Assembly (NCBI RefSeq): GCF_901709675.1
Contig: NC_051104.1
Location: 811,001-875,000 of the forward strand
Length of the DNA: 64,000 bases
From: Syngnathus acus
Taxonomy: Eukaryota; Chordata; Actinopteri; Syngnathiformes; Syngnathidae
Direction of reading: 5' to 3'
The translations under genes and the position numbers were made by a program. The notes under the pieces were generated by a model that saw nothing but the letters and a program-made list of their open reading frames with translations, made no database searches and was not told the origin of the DNA. Positions within the stretch are counted from its first letter, which is position 1, and each line of letters opens with the position of its first letter. Shown here in pieces: positions 35,171-48,793 of the stretch.

Positions 35171-35433
35171 ATAGTTATTTGAATAACTGTTATTGTTACA
35201 TCAGGCCGGTTCTCAGCTTCTCGTTTGTGTTTGTCACGTTGGCATACCGTATCGTTTAGCCTGTTGTTATTCGTTCATGTCTGTTCTTGGTGTTGGATTT
35301 TGTCGAATAAATTTCCCCCAAAATGCGACTAATACTCCGGGAGCGACTTATATGGTTTTTTTTCACTTCATTGTGCATTTTGTGGCTGATCCGACCTATA
35401 TTCCGGAGCGACTTTAGTCCGAAAAATACGGTA

Positions 35434-38400
35434 TATAGGCCTAAAATGGAACAGCAAATACAGAGTTATTTATTGATCAAAACATCTTTGAATTATTTCA
35501 CAAAAACATAGCTTCTCATCTGTCAACACATTCCACGAGAGCAACCAGCAACACATTGGATGTCACTGAAACTATTTTTTCTCCGGGTGGCGTGACAAAA
35601 GCAACGCAGGGATTTAACTGTTAGCGCACTCAATTAGCACATTTTGTTGAGCTGCACTATAGCGAGGTCTCAGCGGGGTTATGTATATTATGAGCAGTCA
35701 CTCAACAGGACGGGCGCACAAGAGAAGGCACTAAACGAGAACCTCTCCGCCACTTTGCAAGTTAAATTTTAAAAAAAAGGTGAAAATATGTTGTGCCATA
35801 TGTTGATATCTGAAATCTGATTCCTCCCAAAGCACTGAAATACGCAGCTTTAAAGAACGCATGGACTAATCCAGCCAATAGAGTTCTACAAAAGCATAAA
35901 CTAGTTTGTCAAAAATGCTTTAACAGTGGTTGGATTCTAATAAAGTATTGCAAAGGGTTCAAGAAGCAGATATTTTCATCGTCTTGAGTCATCGTGCGCC
36001 GAACCACACGGCTCCGCGTTGTCATGCTTGTGTAATTTGGAATAACGACAGCTTGATCTCATCTAGTGAGGCAAACACTATCGCAAATCCTATTTAGATG
36101 ATTTACTGCGACTGTATTATTATTTTTTTGTGTGTGGGGGAGTGACGATTTTATTCCATCTCCGGAATGTCACCTTGGACCGCATCGCACGATCACTCAC
36201 CGGGACAAACAGGGCAAAAGAGATGCCGGGAATAAAGAACTAAATCTAGGTTTTGAAAATGCATCAGCGATGGCATCTGGAATGAGATCTGTCAGAATAT
36301 CCATCATCCTTGTCAGAAAAAAATAATCACATCATCACTCCAGGAGCCATTTAGAGAGGTCCCTGTCTGAAACGTTAAACAGCAGCGCAATACGAATTCT
36401 AATTGTATGAAATTTGCCGCTCCATAATGTAAGGAGACATTGTTTTATCAACTCTTCGTATTGGACCAATGCCGGTTTCCAGGATATTCTACTCTGTGTC
36501 TATCTATTGCTTTGTGTCAGAGTAAAAATGTTCCAATCCATAAAATATTAAAATGGCCCCTTCTCAAATGTCCCCATTTAATTAAATGCGACATGGCTGA
36601 AAATGCAGGAAGTGTTAACTGTAACGCTGCCGGGTGGGCGTTATGATTGAATAAGGATATTTTTCTGTCATGTGTGAAGGCGAGGTAACCCACGCCGCTC
36701 CAAAACCTCCTTCCTATAATCCCAGCAGAGGCCCCCGGTCCACTGACAGATCAGGAAAGTGCAAGGAAAAGAAAGGAGCCCGGCTGCCAATTACCTTCCC
36801 CCCCCTTTCCCAATAAAGTCCATTCAATGGTTGAGTGACAGCGGCCCGCCCCCGAGGATCTGAGTGGGCTGCCATTAAAAGCTGAGAACCGCAGGTTCCA
36901 TCAGTTCCATGCGAGTCTGCCACCGAGCGCTTTGACGTCGTAGGTGGCGTGGTAATAAAACGCTATTAGAACTGCGCCGCTTAGCAGCACCGTTAATGGG
37001 ATTATTTCACCGCGTGTGATTATGCCTCAGGGAAACTAATTCACATTTAAATACAGTGGGACCACAACATGTTCCTAAATTTTCCAATTTGCTCCTTTCC
37101 AAAGCGTGGTCGGTAGTTTGTTCCTGGACAGTGAACCCGATTAGTATATTCATCTGAGGGCAGATGGGCACAGTAGGAGCGGTAATCCATCCGATTAATC
37201 GATTACCTGATCAAATCGGATAAGACAAACGATTCTAAAAAGATAGTGACAGGTTTTCAGTATTCGCTACTTAATAGCTGCTGTTTACTGTTAGCCCATA
37301 CTTTGGCTCATGTTTGGTATTGCAAGGGAAAAAAGTGCAGATCGAAAAGTAACGATGCAAACAAGCGTGACTAACATTTTAAACAGTGAATTTATACACT
37401 ATAAAATTAGTGTCATTGCTTTTTGAGTTTGCCTTTAATAATGTCTAATCATTACACCCCGAAGAAAAGAAAACCAATGGCGAGTGTATGTGTAATTCCG
37501 TATATGGTTCATAGGCTTCGAGTCCCCCCACCGCACCGTAGAATTGAGCACAGTAGGAGCAATCAACGTATGATTTGCAATAAGTCCGCGGGGGCTCAAT
37601 TGGAGAGTCGGTCTGACGTGAAACCTGTATGGACTTCAAACTGCGGCTCTTTTGTCAAACTTTCATGTAGAATTGCGTGGAGAAGTCGTGCCGAGTAGAA
37701 AGACTAGACGAAAGCGACGAAGCGCACTCCCCCGCTGATCTAAGTGTCCACTTTTAATGGGCCATTTAGCGTTCATGCGCCGGAGATAATACCGAGAAAA
37801 TTACAGCTCGGGCGTACAATGGTTAGGCATTGAGAGCGTCAGAAAGCTACCACCTGTGTTTACTCGGCAGCTGTCGGCGTTGAGCACTTTAGCGACAACA
37901 CAGAGCTTCGTTGGCTGAACGCAAACAATGACTAAGCTGTGCCAGAACAAACAGTGTCGAACATCTAAATGAAGCGTTTGTCAACACATCAAAACATAAT
38001 GACGACGAGAAGCTAATCACAACAGCTGAGTGTATGCTTTCCTTTCTTTTGGATTACCGAAGGGCCTTGAACTCAATTCCCTTTGTCCCGGCTCACGGAT
38101 CGATCCCAATGCAAATCTCATTAAGTGCTCCAGTAAAGAGCCTCGTGCATCCTGTTTCGTCCTGAATGGCGGGGCAAAGCAAGCCCGCGGACCCTTCGGA
38201 GAAAATCAATGGAAAAAAAATGAAGGTGCACTGCCAGACCATCCCAGATAGGGACTATCAGCACAAAAATAGATACGAGTTGAAATTAAAGATGCAAGCT
38301 ACAGCCCCTCTTTTCAAGTCGAACCCGAGGAATGATTGTCAAACTTTGACGTCATGACGACTAAGACTTTCACAACTTTGATCTGTGCTGCTGGCAAAAC

Positions 38401-41400
38401 TTTTTTTTCTATGACACTCTAAGATGCCACAAAATGGCAGGAGAGTCCTGACCAATAGAAAAGTAGCAATTCATGTCAAGAAAGCATGTATGGACCATTA
38501 AGTCAAGTTTCTTCCGTTCTCTAAGAGCAGTTTAAATGTTGTTGATTTAACTTGCAATGATGTGACAATATTTGCTTTTAAGCATCCGTTCGGCAGCACT
38601 TTTCCTCGGAGCGACATGAAGCACGATCCGTGGCCAAACTCTCCAGGGAAAACTCATTTCGCTCCCACCGCACGGCCCAAATTACACTGCCAATTACTCG
38701 GAGTGAAGCGCCGCGACGCGCCACGGCGGGTTACTGTCAAATTATTTTTTTCTCATTTCCGCCCGAGGAAAACAAAATATTTCACATGATTACATGCGGG
38801 CACAAAATGCCGTGAGCACCCACAGCGTTTCTGGTCGAATGGAATGGCGCCTGGTGCTGAAGCTAACCCAGTTGGTGAGGCCAGGAGTAGAAGATTCTCA
38901 TATTGTATTCTTCTTCCACTGTGTATGTGGTAGTTGGATTTATTTATTTTTTGTCCAATCAAATTCCAGCCTGCCGTGATGTCACTAATCTGCCTAGGGC
39001 CTTCAGAATCAGCAGTAGTGATTGATATTAGGATTGATTCTTTAACCAATCAGCTTTCAGATATATCCTCGCAGTCCTAGCCTTAAAAATATTTGTGCTT
39101 CGTTACTTCCAACCAGTGTGAAGAAGAGAAGAGAAATGTACTTTGGCCAAGCATTACTGTTCCATAAGCGTTCAGGACACCGAGCACCTCCCTGCGTGCT
39201 CGGAATATGAATCTATAGTCACTGAAATGTGACAAGCGCACATTGCGGCCTTTGGCTTCTAATAAGAGACGAACAAAAAAGTGGTTAATGGTGTTCTCCA
39301 GGCGACAGATTGGGAAGAAAAAAAAGAATCTATAATCTGTAAGAACAAATGGATCGCTGGGAATTTGCAGCGGTGGTAAAATCCCGACGTTATGTTATAA
39401 AGTACACGTACATTTCCAGTGGGCGTTGGAGTGAAATACGGCTCCAGTGTGGGTCTTTAAAACATTCAGATTAGTGTTGCCACTCGCTGTGACTCACCGG
39501 GGTCATGAATAAAACGCTTTGCCTATATTTAACATCTTATCATGAAGCCACAAAGGGAGCGTTTGAGTGCGCCAACAGCAAAAAGTGTATTCAGCCGAGG
39601 GTCGCTATTCTTTTTCCCCCCACCGGCATAAATCATAATCATGCCAGCTTCCCACAGTTTCCCCGTAATCTGTATGACTGTTACGCAGGGGAAGAAAAGA
39701 AGACGATTCATTTCCACCAAGGGCACAGTATAATCCAAATACGATAAAATTGGATGCAAAACTTTGATGAGACAACACAGAAGACCATTTAGAATATGAG
39801 CTAGTTTTTGCAGAGGATTAAGAATATATGCTGTGTGCAGTGGGAGAGGAACATTTTCCGAATATATGATAAAAAACTTTTCCACATTTGGGCTTACACT
39901 GGAAACAAGCAACCTCTAACCTCGAGCGCAGGCGCAGGCGCAGGCACAGGGGGATGTGACGGCGCGGCATACCAATCAAGCCACTTATCATTCAAAGCTG
40001 CGCGAAGGCACTCGGACGTGCGCCGTCACACATGAAGATGTTTTTCCCAGTTAATGAAATGTCAGTCAAGCTAATGAAACGCTACAGCGCTCGACCCGTG
40101 CATGAACCCAGACGGGTTTGCGCTTCCATTTTTCACCTTTGTCGCTGTCATCCAATTGGGAAGTTGTCCTCAATTGTACTTTTATTATTATTATTATTCA
40201 TTTGGGTAAAGCATTTGGGAAACTTTTTCCCGTTTCACGTTCTCGTCTTGTTAAAATCATTCAAACACGGTCAATTGAATATTTTACATAAAATGATACT
40301 TGTGGTTGAAAATATTGAAAATAGCTTGAGAACAAGTCGTGTCATTCCCGAACTCTCGATTGAAGTGTTGTAAAACTCCGCCAGCAAATCGTCTAACATT
40401 TGGTACGTTTGGACTTCCAAGATACAGGAAGACCTGGAACAAAAGACCAAAATGACGACAAGGAAAGCCACAGGAAAGGTTTAACAGAAAACGGCAGCCC
40501 ATCCCATTAAGGCGACAAACATCATTGGCTGCTGTTAAAGAGTTCAGCCAGGCTAATAGGTTTTTTATTGACTAGCAGTCGGGTGGTGCGGGGTAAACAG
40601 AATGTCCTCCCGAAGCTGCCGGGGTTGGGGCGTCTCTGCTCCCCACTTTTTTATTGATACAAGGTCGGCAGGTTAAGATTGGCCGAAATGTTTGCACTCC
40701 GAGACAAAAATCATCCCGTCCCGCGTCTTTTCTGAAGGAGTAACGACGAACATTCCACAGGGGGCTAAACGCCACCATTATTGGATTGCACTTTTTTTCC
40801 GAGAAGACTGTTTATCTTCGGGGTGGCCGATTTTGATGTCTTCTTTTAGGAGTGACATTTTGAAGACACTCAGAAAGTGATGTTTGGAGTCGGTTTGCAC
40901 GCTAGCTGTCACGCTGAAGGCAAAGTAATCCTTTAAGAAGACATAATGGCGACGGGGAAATATTCTGTTGTCCTTGGTCTTCCGTCATCACCCGTTTTCA
41001 CATAACCGCTGCTCTGAATTTGATTGCTGTTTCTGCCCACAAAGCTCATCTGAACGTGATTGGCTGAGCGGTGTCACATTTTACTGAGGACGTCTGTTTT
41101 GATATCAACCTCGTCATCCATTATAAATCTGACTCCGCCGCTCATGCTTGTGGAATACAGATCCCGAATATACCATGCGATGGACGCATGAATAAACAAA
41201 AAGCTGGCAGCTCCCTGTATATTTATTGCTTTAAGCAAATGAAGCCTGCTGTGATAAGATTCTTCAGAAGGAAGAGGTCAAGAATCAAAAAGGATGAAGA
41301 GGCTTCCTGGCAATTGACAGCCTCGCACTCCAGCTATTGTAATTAGGTCCGCCGAGACAAAAACAACGCAACAGCAGCAAGATATCATTATTTTCTCATG

Positions 41401-43025
41401 CTCCTGTCAGAAGCCACACCCCTCCTCCCGTTTGGAATCATTCAAATTACATCGCTTTGCAATGTATGATTTAAACATCTCAAGACGTACGTCTTTGTTG
41501 TAAGTGCTTGTTGTTTTGATCCGGTGGAATAAAACATTGACATTTCCAAGTTAAATAAGAAGGCTGCTCTCAATGCAGAAGGGAAGCGCATTTGATATCA
41601 AGACTTAACTGGAATTCAATATTTGTATTTTTCTCACACAGATCTTTCAACAGCAAACGGCAGGTAATCGCGGATAAAGCCGGCTGGCGCTCGCAACCTC
41701 TAATTCGATAATAGCACACGGACAATAAATTAACACGGCACCGTTACAATCGGCTTTTGTTCTATCTTGAATGTCAGGTCTAATGTCAGAAAACTAATCA
41801 ATTTCATTCTATTCGTTTTTAGGGAGGACTGGATAAGGAAACATTTTGTCAAAAAGTATATGAATAATAAATGATTTTGTATACAATCCATCTTTACAAA
41901 ACGTGTTGTTCCGTAACAGCTAAAATGCTAATGGAACAGCCGTAGGTCACATCTGCTATCGCAGCAAGCGTCCACTATGGCGTCCACTCGACGCTCAACG
42001 TCCATAGGGCCGCGTTTCATTCACAATAGCGTCAAGCTATTTGTCATTGCGACAAGCTATTTGTCACCGCCCGTTATCACAAAGCTTTGGTCCTGTAAAT
42101 CACTCCGGCTGCCGGCTGCTGTGTCACCACTTATTGTGATCATATCGACACATACAACAGTGTTGCATTGTGCTAGCATAACTACCCTGTGAAGTGAATT
42201 CTGAAAATTGCTTCTAAACACATCATGTTTGACGATTTGGGAAAATAAAATTGAGCTTGACATTTCTGTGTAGGTTCAATACATTTCGCCGTCGTGTTTT
42301 TGTGCTTGGCAGAGGTAATGAGGCAGCGAGATCTTAACGGTTCTGTCATCGGTGCCCGCCTTGAAATATGAGGTGAGACAAGAAGGTGAAATGCAACCTT
42401 TTACCACTGTTTGCTTGCCTTTCCTCAATCAGTGAAGATCATTAGACTCATTCAGAGAAGAATTATTTGCTGAATTATCACCAAAAGGAGCATGTTTCAG
42501 CAAAAGGAAGTCAAAAGACTCAGCAATCAGAATCTGAGAGTATTCCTCAACTATCATTGTTTGATAGGATTAAGATTGTTTCGTGAGTTATCTCCATTTT
42601 CTACTCCCGCCTGTCTAACGTGCAGCATGACAAGGGAATGCGTAGCCGCTTCAGACTGATGCTTTATTTTTTTTAATGCAGCGCACTCGTTTCGAAATAT
42701 CCTGGGGCGATGTTGTCTTCGTGGACAATAAATCATGCGGTAAGATCATAGGTGTCGCCTTTGAAGGAATTGTAGGCCTATAAATGTTTCCACCAGGGAG
42801 CTTGTTTCAGTCCATGATTTGAGGAGAGGGAACCCAATCAAAGCTGCACTGTCCCTTTTAAAGATGTGGCAAATAAAAAAATTGATGGCTTTTATAAAGT
42901 CACGACTTGTAGTTGTAAATCCTTGTTTGTCAGCCTTACGAGGACATAGTGTGCCTGGACACCTTCTACAGTAACAACAGTTGACTGTACTTGAGAACAT
43001 AAACATCACTTGACGAGAGAGCTTC
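35434..43025. other. Intergenic, mostly unique sequence, no gene seen
   Basis: No exon, transposon end or long repeat is recognised. Composition is even, with many TAAT-type AT-rich motifs and little low-complexity sequence. Segments such as 36690-37040 and 40060-40330 are candidates for conserved regulatory DNA by exclusion only. A GGCGCA-type triplet repeat occurs at about 39927-39945. Confidence 0.5.
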
Positions 43026-43033
43026 ACCTAAAG

Positions 43034-43234
43034 CAGGGGTCTCAAACTCCGGTCCTCGGGGGCCGCATTCCTACATGTTTTCCAAGTTTCCCTCGTTAAA
43101 CACACCTGATTCAATTATCAGGCTCCTGCAGAACGTGAGGATGAACTGATCATTTGAATCAGGTGTGTTTAACGAGGGAAACTTGGAAAACATGTAGGAA
43201 TGCGGCCCCCGAGGACTGGAGTTTGAGACCCCTG
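43034..43234. mobile_element. 201-bp fold-back hAT MITE
   Basis: The element starts CAGGGGTCTCAAACTCCGG and ends CCGGAGTTTGAGACCCCTG-like (one arm difference). The arms pair over about 80 bp with few mismatches, leaving a ~40-bp loop. The 8-bp target duplication ACCTAAAG is perfect (43026-43033 and 43235-43242). No coding capacity. An RNA transcribed through it would form a long hairpin. Confidence 0.95.
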
Positions 43235-46227
43235 ACCTAAAGAGAGAACCAAGACTTTCTAAATAATAATTTGACACCTCATGAGAGCCTGCCCAACTTC
43301 TGACTCCCAACATTGTATGTAAATGTACAATGCAGGGAGGCGGTCCTGTCATGGGGTTAATCGCCTTCAGTATGTGCAAAACGTCACGCAACATGCTTTG
43401 CTTGCTTTTCTATTTCTGCTTGGTCAACAAAATCTTGTGTTTGATCACTACAACTAAGCCCCGTGACACCTTAACCCAATGCTACATGTTTCTATGACAT
43501 AACATCTGATCATTGCAGTTGGAATGACCTCACATTCAACTGTAACAGAGCATGCAAGGACTTTGTTTCAGTTGTTTTTAAATCGCCTCCTTAGAGTCAA
43601 GGTAGTCTATCGATTGCAAGCACCCATTTCCTCGGGTTGTGCCTTTAGTGTAATGCGTTCCGTGAAGAGTAGCTCGAGTTTCCGACATAAATGATAAATG
43701 TTCACGGGAGCCGGAAAACAATACATCCGCTCATTCTTAAGACGCTCTTCATCTCTCATCCGAAGCGCTTTTCCACACATACATTACCATTCACTCCCAG
43801 GTGATATGTAAAAAAGCAATGGCGAGCAATGCCGACTCCATTTTTTTTTTGACAAGTGTAATTTGAGGCGCTTGGCTGTGATCGCCTGAAGACTGCCCAC
43901 AATCTCCATCGCACTCTTTATGACACAAGCAAGTGCCGCTCCTGGTTCACACTTCATTACCCGCGGTAATGCGGCGGCACAATGATGTATGGAGCTCTTC
44001 GCCGTCTCAAGACTCGCTTCCGGCACAAATGGTCCAAGAAACTTGTAAAAGGGCTACAACAAAAAATAAAGTACTTCCAACAGCGTATTGGAACTTTTTA
44101 ATTCCTTTCAAAAGTTGGAATCACAGCGGGGTTTGCGAGGCTTACACATATACCAATTTTTAAGATCTTCTACTCCAGTCCTCTAGATGGGAGCAATGTG
44201 CATTTTAACTAGGTAGGGAGTGTGGGCTGGCTAGCTAACTGCATTTTTTCGTGGTGGTAGATACAGGCCGTAATAATAAAAAAAACTAAAAACTAGTTTA
44301 GCTTCACACATGTATTACGAAACAACTCCACGATTTCCCTTGACAGTGAAAACAAATATATTTTAGTTTTGTGTATTCAAATGATGCTAATGATGATACA
44401 GACACCTTTCTTTCTTGCTTTACGACTGTTGTAGTTGTTCACAGTGGCACAGCATTGCCTTCTCTAAATGTAAAATTTTACAACGTGCTAAATGCTTGCA
44501 GACATTCTTTTAAGATTAATATTTCATGCCAACATCGAGGCACAGAGAGTCATTAAAAGCAAAGAGTGCCGTATATTTGCCACAATGGGAAACGAGTGCG
44601 TCGATGAGACACGCAGTGCAGCATGAGCCGCTTCGGTTGGTTTTCACGACCCGGAACGTTATAATCCCCCGTCAAACCTCGCCGGCTCTTGTTTTATTCT
44701 CCCCTTACACTTTTACTGGTCCGCTCGGGTTGCCTTTTTTTTTTCTTTTTTTCACGAGTCACCTAATTCTTTGCCCAGATCACCCTCCTGAGAATGTCAC
44801 GCTCGCGGTTTAATTGGAAGTGTGTAGCGGCCCATACAAAGTGTAGATTGAAGACGCGGTAATAAAGATAAGGGGGGATTGGAGGATGATACGGACACAG
44901 GTGGTGTTTTCGACGCAACAACCTGAAATAACCCCCGTAGGGTAAGATAACAAAATGAAATATCCTATATTTGGAGGTGAGACTCATTTAAATAGTATAT
45001 AGCAAATGTGAGAAAATATGGTGACACATTTTTCAGACCTATTTATCGTTAACACTGAAAGTTTGTAATGAGGCAGGCGCATTAGAGGTCCGAAGGTTAG
45101 TTAATATGTCGTCCTCCGCAGACTGATTTATTGAGCTATTTTCCCAGAAGAAATAGCGGCTGCGTGCAGTTGTGCACATTTTGAGAATAAACTAATAAAT
45201 AAATTAATACACCGGCAAGGTGAGGCAATGCAGGGTACCGACTTTGAAGCCTGCCGAGACTTCTGATGGAAAACATAGCACGGGAAGAGGCCCATCTACA
45301 CATATATCGCGATAGCAAATGTCTACACACCCCGGAATGCCCGTTTTTTTTTTTTTTCATGCTAAAGAAATACCATGATAAACCATTTAAGAACTTTTTT
45401 TTTTTTAAGAGTTATTTTAAATACATTTATTTGTGATTCAACATGTTAGAAACTTTTGACCTCGAGGCATGTGCTTTCAAGTCACAAATAGTTTCCGGAG
45501 TTGGATTTGCCTCCAGTGTACGTACATGGAAAGTGAGAAATGCTTCAGGGATGTCAGATTTATGTCACATTACAATCACAGCGGAGCTTTCAATTGGCCC
45601 GAAGCTAAAGTAGGAGTAGCAATATTTACTGGAGACATTCAACGTTCTATGACATAATTTATTGCAATTTATTTTACTCCCATGTTTGAGAAGCACTGCT
45701 CTAAAGAGTTTGTAGTGTTGAATTTATAAAACATTACAGCAAGGACATTAAACTTTCATCAAATGTTTTTTTTTTGTTTCCAATAGCGAGAGGCCGAACG
45801 GCTGTCAAAGCCCAACACCGGCTTGCCTCAACTTGAGCGAGATCAAACGATGCCGATTATCTCCCCATTAGCTCACAAAGGCCTGCAAACAACGGTCACA
45901 TAACAGCATCAAAGTAGTGCTTCTAATAGCTCTAAAAGATGCGGCGGGGCTGAGAATTACAATTATTACCATTCCCCAGTGTGCATACGGGCCGTTCGCG
46001 TTTATTACAGGGTCAGCGAGTTGGGCGCATAGTTGGCACAAATGGCTCAGAGCTAGTAAAAAAAGATTGGTATTGGTATTATCATACCGAAAAAACTCAG
46101 GATACAATGAGCTAATTTAATAAGCTGCAACACAATTGCGCTCATATGAAAAGCTGTTTCTAATATTTAGATTCCCCCCCAATGTCCTGTAGGATATTTT
46201 CATGTCACAGATGTGTCTGTCAATTGT

Positions 46228-46233
46228 AAAAAA

Positions 46234-46265
<32 letters not shown>

Positions 46266-46270
46266 AATAA
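46228..46270. repeat. AAAT microsatellite
   Basis: About nine AAAT units run into AAT units. Confidence 0.95.
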
Positions 46271-47519
46271 TTGCACGTCTCCTTTAAGGCTCCATACTGC
46301 GCTCGATGAAACATGACTATAGTGTATCATAAAAATAGACTGTATACGGAGATAAAAGGCAGCTTGGAGTGTAATGATTCCAAAATATAAAAACGCTTGT
46401 GCGTATGTTTTGTGCAGCAGGCTACATTCCAGCAAAAACCTGAAGGTCAGAGCAAAATTACGCTTGCGTGCCCCGGCAGTCGATTTCGGTTTTCATCTCA
46501 CCACAAATATCTCAGCGAAGAAGGACGTCTTTGTTGTGCCGTATCGCTCGTTACATTAAAAGCCCGAGAGCAGCTCATCAACTTCACACAAAGATTCTCA
46601 GCTTTTTTTTTTTTTTTTCTTGAGGGGTGTTTTGTCACTTTATAGTTGTCACTGAAACCATGATGGGGTTTGGCAAATAAGCCATTTTTGATATTAGCAT
46701 GTCTCCAGAACTTCTGGTTTGGTTCATTTGCAGTTAAAAACCAATTGATGGGTTTGGGTTGAGCTCTCCCTTTCCTCTACAAGGGCCCAACTTGCGAGGC
46801 GTCCCACTGAATGCTCGACAAATTTATACGAGCCAATCTGAAAATTCATGAGCATTCAGGTCCCATCGTCCCACACGGTTCCTCTCGATTGGTAGCGCGG
46901 TGCACATTAGCATGCGGCTTATTATCATACCCAAAGGTGGTAGCGTGGATCAAAGACAAGAATGTCCTGTTTAATATTTCTGCCTCATTAAATAGCAAGT
47001 TTTTTTTTCGCAGTGGTGCCCTATGTGCGTCTTTGTCGGTTCTAGGCGGCCGTGTGTCCTTTGCTCTGAAGCAGGAAGTGCAATATTAATAGCCGAGGTG
47101 AGGGAAGCCCTCCGAGAGTGAGGCCTGGCGAACGCTAGGCCTGTAATTGGTCTTCATATGTCACCTGCTTGACTTTGACATGTTCTCCCTTTCAGGGAAC
47201 ATACTGTAGCCATTAAACTGACCTCGCCATTTATATTAATCTCACTTTTCTCAATGTCACCATCCACTTTTCCCGCTGCATCCCTAATGGTGAAAATTCC
47301 ATCAAGCAAATTGCGGTTTGAATACGTGTACTGTAAATCACCATTATTCATTGAGGCACAGCAACTGAGCAATGCCGCGCATGCCGAAAAAAAAACTTAG
47401 TCCTCTGCAAAATCATTTTTATAAGTACCTAATAGTTTAAAGCAGGCAACTAGCATCCTTGTCCACTTTTTGAAAATAACTGTGGAGGAGCCGCTTTGAG
47501 TTGTAATTCTCAGTATTCT

Positions 47520-47533
47520 CCACTAGATGGCAG
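47520..47533 (+). promoter_or_regulatory. CTCF-like core motif
   Basis: CCACTAGATGGCAG fits the CTCF core CCASYAGRKGGCRS at all 14 positions. A 14-bp motif match alone is weak evidence of occupancy. Confidence 0.35.
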
Positions 47534-48353
47534 ACAATTGCATGTCCTTCAAAAGCAAGGATATATTCTACATTCAAACTAAGTCTGTATTTCCTGACTT
47601 GTATTGAAATCCCAGACCAAATCTTCACCAAGCAGCAGGAGTGGATAAACAAAAACACTAAAGTAGTGCCCCATAATTATTTTTCGAAAAACATTAACCC
47701 AGTAGAGGTCTGCCCTCCACCGAGGGCTATTCTTGTCCTACTCTAAATTCAGCCAGTTGTTAAAAAAGTAGACCTGTTCTCTTTGTCGTATAAAATCACA
47801 AACGACAACACGGGTCACCCCTAAGGATGGAGACGACGGCAAAAAAAAAAAAGCAGCAGTGCCCTCTGCTCTTGCTGGCTTCTCGTTTGTCAACACACTG
47901 TCACTAAGTGGGAATCACATCATTTGAGTCTTTGTCAGAATTATGCATGAGTCCATTACGTGCACATTCACAGGATTTGGTGTTTACAGGACCCTCTCTT
48001 TCTGTGAGAGCCAAGCTTGACATTGTGCAGGCACCCACACTCCAGCAATTAGAGTGAGTGGATTCAAGATTGGAAGGGTTGGCTGTTACGGTTTCCTTTA
48101 CCTGAGTAAACAGGGTGATGAGGCGGGCTGGCGCACCGATCGGATTGATTCACTCTCGAGGAATACAAGCGATGTCGCGTTCGCCCGGAGACTTTTGCCA
48201 ACACTCTGAAATCTTTTATCAATCTGATACAACATTTAGGTAAACATCCCTGATTCCATTTTACAAAAAAAAGCACCTATTGTAAGAAAAGAAAGAATTA
48301 AAAATAATTCCGCTTGTGTAGTCAGTTTACCAGGAATTAACATAACCCGATTC

Positions 48354-48375
48354 TTTTTTTTTTTTTTTTTTTTTT
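48354..48375 (+). repeat. Poly-T run
   Basis: Twenty-two consecutive T residues. Confidence 0.95.
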
Positions 48376-48722
48376 AAATAGTCCGCAAAGTCAGTGTTTA
48401 CTATTTGGGCTATTAATCATAATGCCAGTTGCAAGTAAATTCCAAACAGCGCTCAAGTGGTTAGGCTGAAAGAAACATTTGGAGAAAATTGGCACACTTT
48501 CTATTCGTTGGCATGGATTGCACCAACGCATCTTTCTTAATGTGAGCGTATGCTTGGAATGCAGCCATGCAACGTAATCCCCTACACAGTATAAAGACGA
48601 GAAAATGGTTTATCGACCGCTGCCGACAGAAAATAAGAGAGCTAGATTAGATGTTAATAAAGGACGAAGCTATAATGAGATAACGCCCACACTCAAATCA
48701 GTCATACGGCAAAATGTTAGAT

Positions 48723-48793
48723 CAGAGGTGGGCATATTTTTGTGCTCGAAGGCCGCATTTGTTTGGTAGTTTCAAAAAGGTTGTTGACTCCTG
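48723..48793. mobile_element. Possible 71-bp hAT-like MITE remnant
   Basis: The left end CAGAGGTGGGCATATTTTTG and the right end (reverse-complemented) CAGGAGTCAACAACCTTTTT both resemble hAT termini of the CAGNGGT type. The ends do not match each other well and no convincing 8-bp duplication is seen, so this is tentative. Confidence 0.3.

Larger units (their letters stand above)
30319..35431 (+). mobile_element. CCGTA-family TIR element, copy 3, with nested Tc1 and LTR insertions
   Basis: The ends are CCGTATTTTCCGGACTATAA and, reverse-complemented, CCGTATTTTTCGGACTAAAG, flanked by TA (30317-30318 and 35432-35433). Removing the Tc1 element plus its TA duplication (1,572 bp) and the LTR element plus its 5-bp duplication (2,190 bp) from 5,113 bp leaves about 1,351 bp. 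The right-hand 300 bp closely follows copy 1 (TTCTTGGTGTTGGATTTTGT, then subterminal GCGACTTAT motifs). No transposase belongs to this family copy. Confidence 0.88.

Noticed and set aside
45688-45712. hAT right end (GTTTGAGAAGCACTG followed by CTCTAAAG)
   Set aside because: No left end with a matching inverted repeat or CTCTAAAG duplication was found upstream.
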